From: Clusia tigrina | Taxonomy: Eukaryota; Arthropoda; Insecta; Diptera; Clusiidae | Length of the DNA: 64,000 bases | Reading direction: 5' to 3' | Assembly: GCA_920105625.2 (NCBI GenBank) | Contig: OV050032.1 | Coordinates: forward strand, 130,593,810 to 130,657,809 | Shown: piece by piece, positions 62,215-64,000 of the stretch | Layout of the letters: every line of letters begins with the position of its first letter | Numbering within the stretch: position 1 is the first letter of the stretch | Made by a program: the position numbers and the translations under genes | The notes under the pieces: generated by a model | The model's database searches: none | What the model saw: the letters and a program-made list of their open reading frames with translations, nothing else | What the model was told of the DNA's origin: nothing

Positions 62215-62943
62215 TCATTTGATCAGTGAGTTCCCTGTCGGTCCAGGGAAACCCATCGGTTGATTCTGCCCTCGGGTTACCGAGGAGACATAATGGGTGC
62301 CAATCAATGGGTCGTCGATGTACATTACATTGCGCAGCACATCCGAAGTCGATGGGTACTTGCCGTCTGCGAGTTCTAAGAGTGTCCTTATCATGAGATA
62401 AGGAGCACAATTCACCCCAAAGGTGACCGTTCTTAGCTTGAAACCCGCTGTGGGAGCGGCCGCGTTTTCTCGAAAGAGATTGCGTTGGTACGCTGTCTGG
62501 GTAGAGTCCACCAAGATTTGACGGTACATTTTTTGTATGTCTCCGTTGAGGACGTACCTGAACAGACGCCACTGAATGATGAGTCGGGTCAAGTCTGATT
62601 GCAACACTGGTCCTGTGTGCAACACATCATTCAAACTGATGGTGTTCGTGGTCGGTTGCGACGCGTTGAACACCAACAAGTTCTTGGTGGAGGTGCTCTC
62701 TGGCTTGTACACCGCGTGGTACGGTAGGTAGTAGTGAGGCACCGAGGATACGGACGGGAATTTGGGAGAGCTGTTGTCTCGTGAAAGTCTTCGCAATGTC
62801 CCCATTTCGATTGCGATGGCGGTCGTAGGAGCCGGTTTTCGTAAGTTGCATTTTTGTGGCGAAGGATGAATTTTGATTGAAGAGTAGAGGACCTGTAAGA
62901 TCCCAGCCGAATATTGTCGCTTGCGAAATTTGGGACTCCACAC
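62215..62943 (-). pseudogene. BEL/Pao reverse transcriptase
   Basis: 242 codons. HYYLPYHAVYKPESTSTKNL (fingers), LVFNASQPT (VFDAS with Asp to Asn), SLNDVLHTGPVLQSDL, YVLNGDIQKMYRQILVD (palm Asp in GDI), TFGVNCAPYLMIRTLLELA and NVMYIDDPLIG (catalytic DD). It shifts frame near 62270. Overlaps the protease frame at 62627-62943. Confidence 0.85.
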
Positions 62944-63340
62944 TATTGTATTCTAACCCACCAAGCAAGATCAGTGGGTACGCATCCCCACCCAATGAGA
63001 CATTGACCTGTGATGTATTAATGATGCCCGGGTCAGACAACTGGATGTTACCCAGCTGTTTGTGTTCGCACTTATTGAGTTGAAGAGGTGGCAATTCTCC
63101 GGTCAGGGTAGGCAGTACCTTGGCTGACACCAGAAACCGCACATTCGCGTCGTACTGCGATCCAATGGCCAACTTGCAGACTTTTGTAAAGGTTGGAGTC
63201 ACTCCAATATTCTCCCCAGATACCTGAGCATGTAATGTACGCGCGGGCTGCTTAAGGCGCTCATGGAGTTGATCTGGAATGAAAGACCCATCAGATCCCG
63301 AATCTATCAGAGCCTGGGCCATAGAAGTGACTCCCCGCAT
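62627..63340 (-). pseudogene. BEL/Pao aspartic protease
   Basis: Near the start: AQALIDSGSDGSFI, the D-S-G-S active-site motif. Then VRFLVSAKVLPTLTGELPP, a PLILLGGLEYNSV hub step and TIFGWDLTGPL, the conserved IGxD and GWxxxG steps. The frame stays open past the protease into the start of the RT region, where a shift occurs. Confidence 0.82.
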
Positions 63341-63861
63341 TTTAAGGTGCCGGCGGTGCCGAGCTGCAATCGGTTTGGCTGTCGACTACAAAGTTGACTT
63401 TGACTGGGTCCCGCCTTATCTTCCGCGCGCATTGTTTCACTGGCTTGGTGGGTGTGAATTCGGGGAGAGCGCGGTGCATTCGGCTGCACTCCCACATGGG
63501 CCTGTACCGAGGAAGTTTGCCCCAAAGATGATGCCGCACTCTGCAGGCACGAAAGCCATTCCATGATGTTAATCTTACACGTCCGATAGATTTCATAGAT
63601 TTCGAGGAGATGCTGCCGGAGATACTCCCGCAGTGCAACACCATCTTCGTTGCCGATATCTTCAATCATCGCCCCCGCCTGGGTGTTTTTGACGAAACCC
63701 CACAGAGAGTCGAGCTCTGCCATAGCATCGTGTAGCGAATTGTCGGAGTGACTGTCAAATCGACGGCTTTCGAAATCACTTACGAAACTGGTAAGAGCCT
63801 CTTCCGCGTGCACGAATCGGATAAGCATTGCAACATTTTGTGGTTCTGGATCGAAGCTCAA
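63307..63861 (-). pseudogene. BEL/Pao gag, C-terminal part
   Basis: Reads RFVHAEEALTSFVSDFESR, then a helical stretch (AMAELDSLWGFVKNTQ, LREYLRQHLLEIYEI) and NIMEWLSCLQSA. Low similarity to known gag but in the right place, directly ahead of the protease and overlapping it. The last part (ARGL/R-rich) is out of frame. Positions 63862-64000 hold no clear frame. Confidence 0.5.
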
Positions 63862-64000
63862 TGATTGATGATAATTGAGTCTAGGTTCAACGAAATCAGA
63901 GAAGTGGAGGTGGATATCCGATTCTGGGTTGATGGTCTAAGGCTAGGCGAGATTGTAATACCGTTAGCCGCTGAAAGTCTCCACTCAGTGTTGAGATCGA

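Larger units (their letters stand above)
61133..64000 (-). mobile_element. Second BEL/Pao LTR retrotransposon relic, running off the right edge
   Basis: Minus-strand order from the right edge: gag, protease, RT, A17 region, then a degraded part that may be the integrase end. It differs in sequence from the element at 1-4385. Neither LTR is in view. Confidence 0.85.

Overview
This window reads as transposon-filled, non-genic DNA from an insect, most likely a higher fly (Diptera; a tephritid-like genome would fit). That placement is an inference from the element mix: jockey-clade and RNase H-bearing R1/LOA/I-type LINEs, an R1-type LINE, BEL/Pao elements, an mdg1/412-like Ty3/gypsy family, mariner and Tc1 relics. 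I found no single-copy host gene, no tRNA or rRNA gene and no CRISPR array. Almost every coding stretch is a piece of a mobile element, and nearly all carry stops, frameshifts or truncations.

Layout. 1-4385: minus-strand BEL/Pao relic (integrase, RNase H/A17, RT, protease, zinc knuckles, gag). 4386-5346: a plus-oriented solo-LTR-like block with two tandem arrays, probably splitting the BEL gag, whose PHD-finger start lies at 5424-5890. 6180-6850: Tc1/mariner-type transposase relic. 6866-8846: 5'-truncated LINE, minus. 8847-9327: a chimeric segment that recurs inverted at about 21700-22490. About 9700-19891: a plus-strand LINE split at 11442/16213 by a second, minus-strand LINE; a 7-bp target duplication marks the insertion. 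19917-20752: Tc1 fragment. 21033-21967: jockey RT fragment. 22500-23260: promoter-like stretch and a ~66-bp minisatellite.

24467-40960: an mdg1/412-like Ty3/gypsy retrotransposon, minus strand. It contains an internally deleted mariner (27268-28211) in its 3' region and, inside gag, a complete pol-less relative (33951-38430) with two ~501-bp LTRs and a GACT target duplication. 40975-43853: 5'-truncated plus-strand Ty3/gypsy pol. 45340-49500: another RNase H-type LINE relic, minus. 49740-55000: a Ty3/gypsy integrase split by a LINE fragment that is itself split by a jockey-like LINE (50831-53927, target duplication TAACGTA), a three-level nest. 55150-57720: R1-type LINE. 58480-60640: a second jockey-like LINE. 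61150-64000: a second BEL/Pao relic running off the right edge.

The genes do not form a host pathway. What can be read is an order of insertions: BEL, gypsy and LINE hosts first, then nested LINE, LTR and mariner arrivals. Dense, nested, mixed-orientation and mostly dead elements, plus a ~2-kb inverted LINE pair, fit pericentromeric or piRNA-cluster-like DNA, but that is inference. All identities rest on motif recognition by eye; no search or alignment was run.
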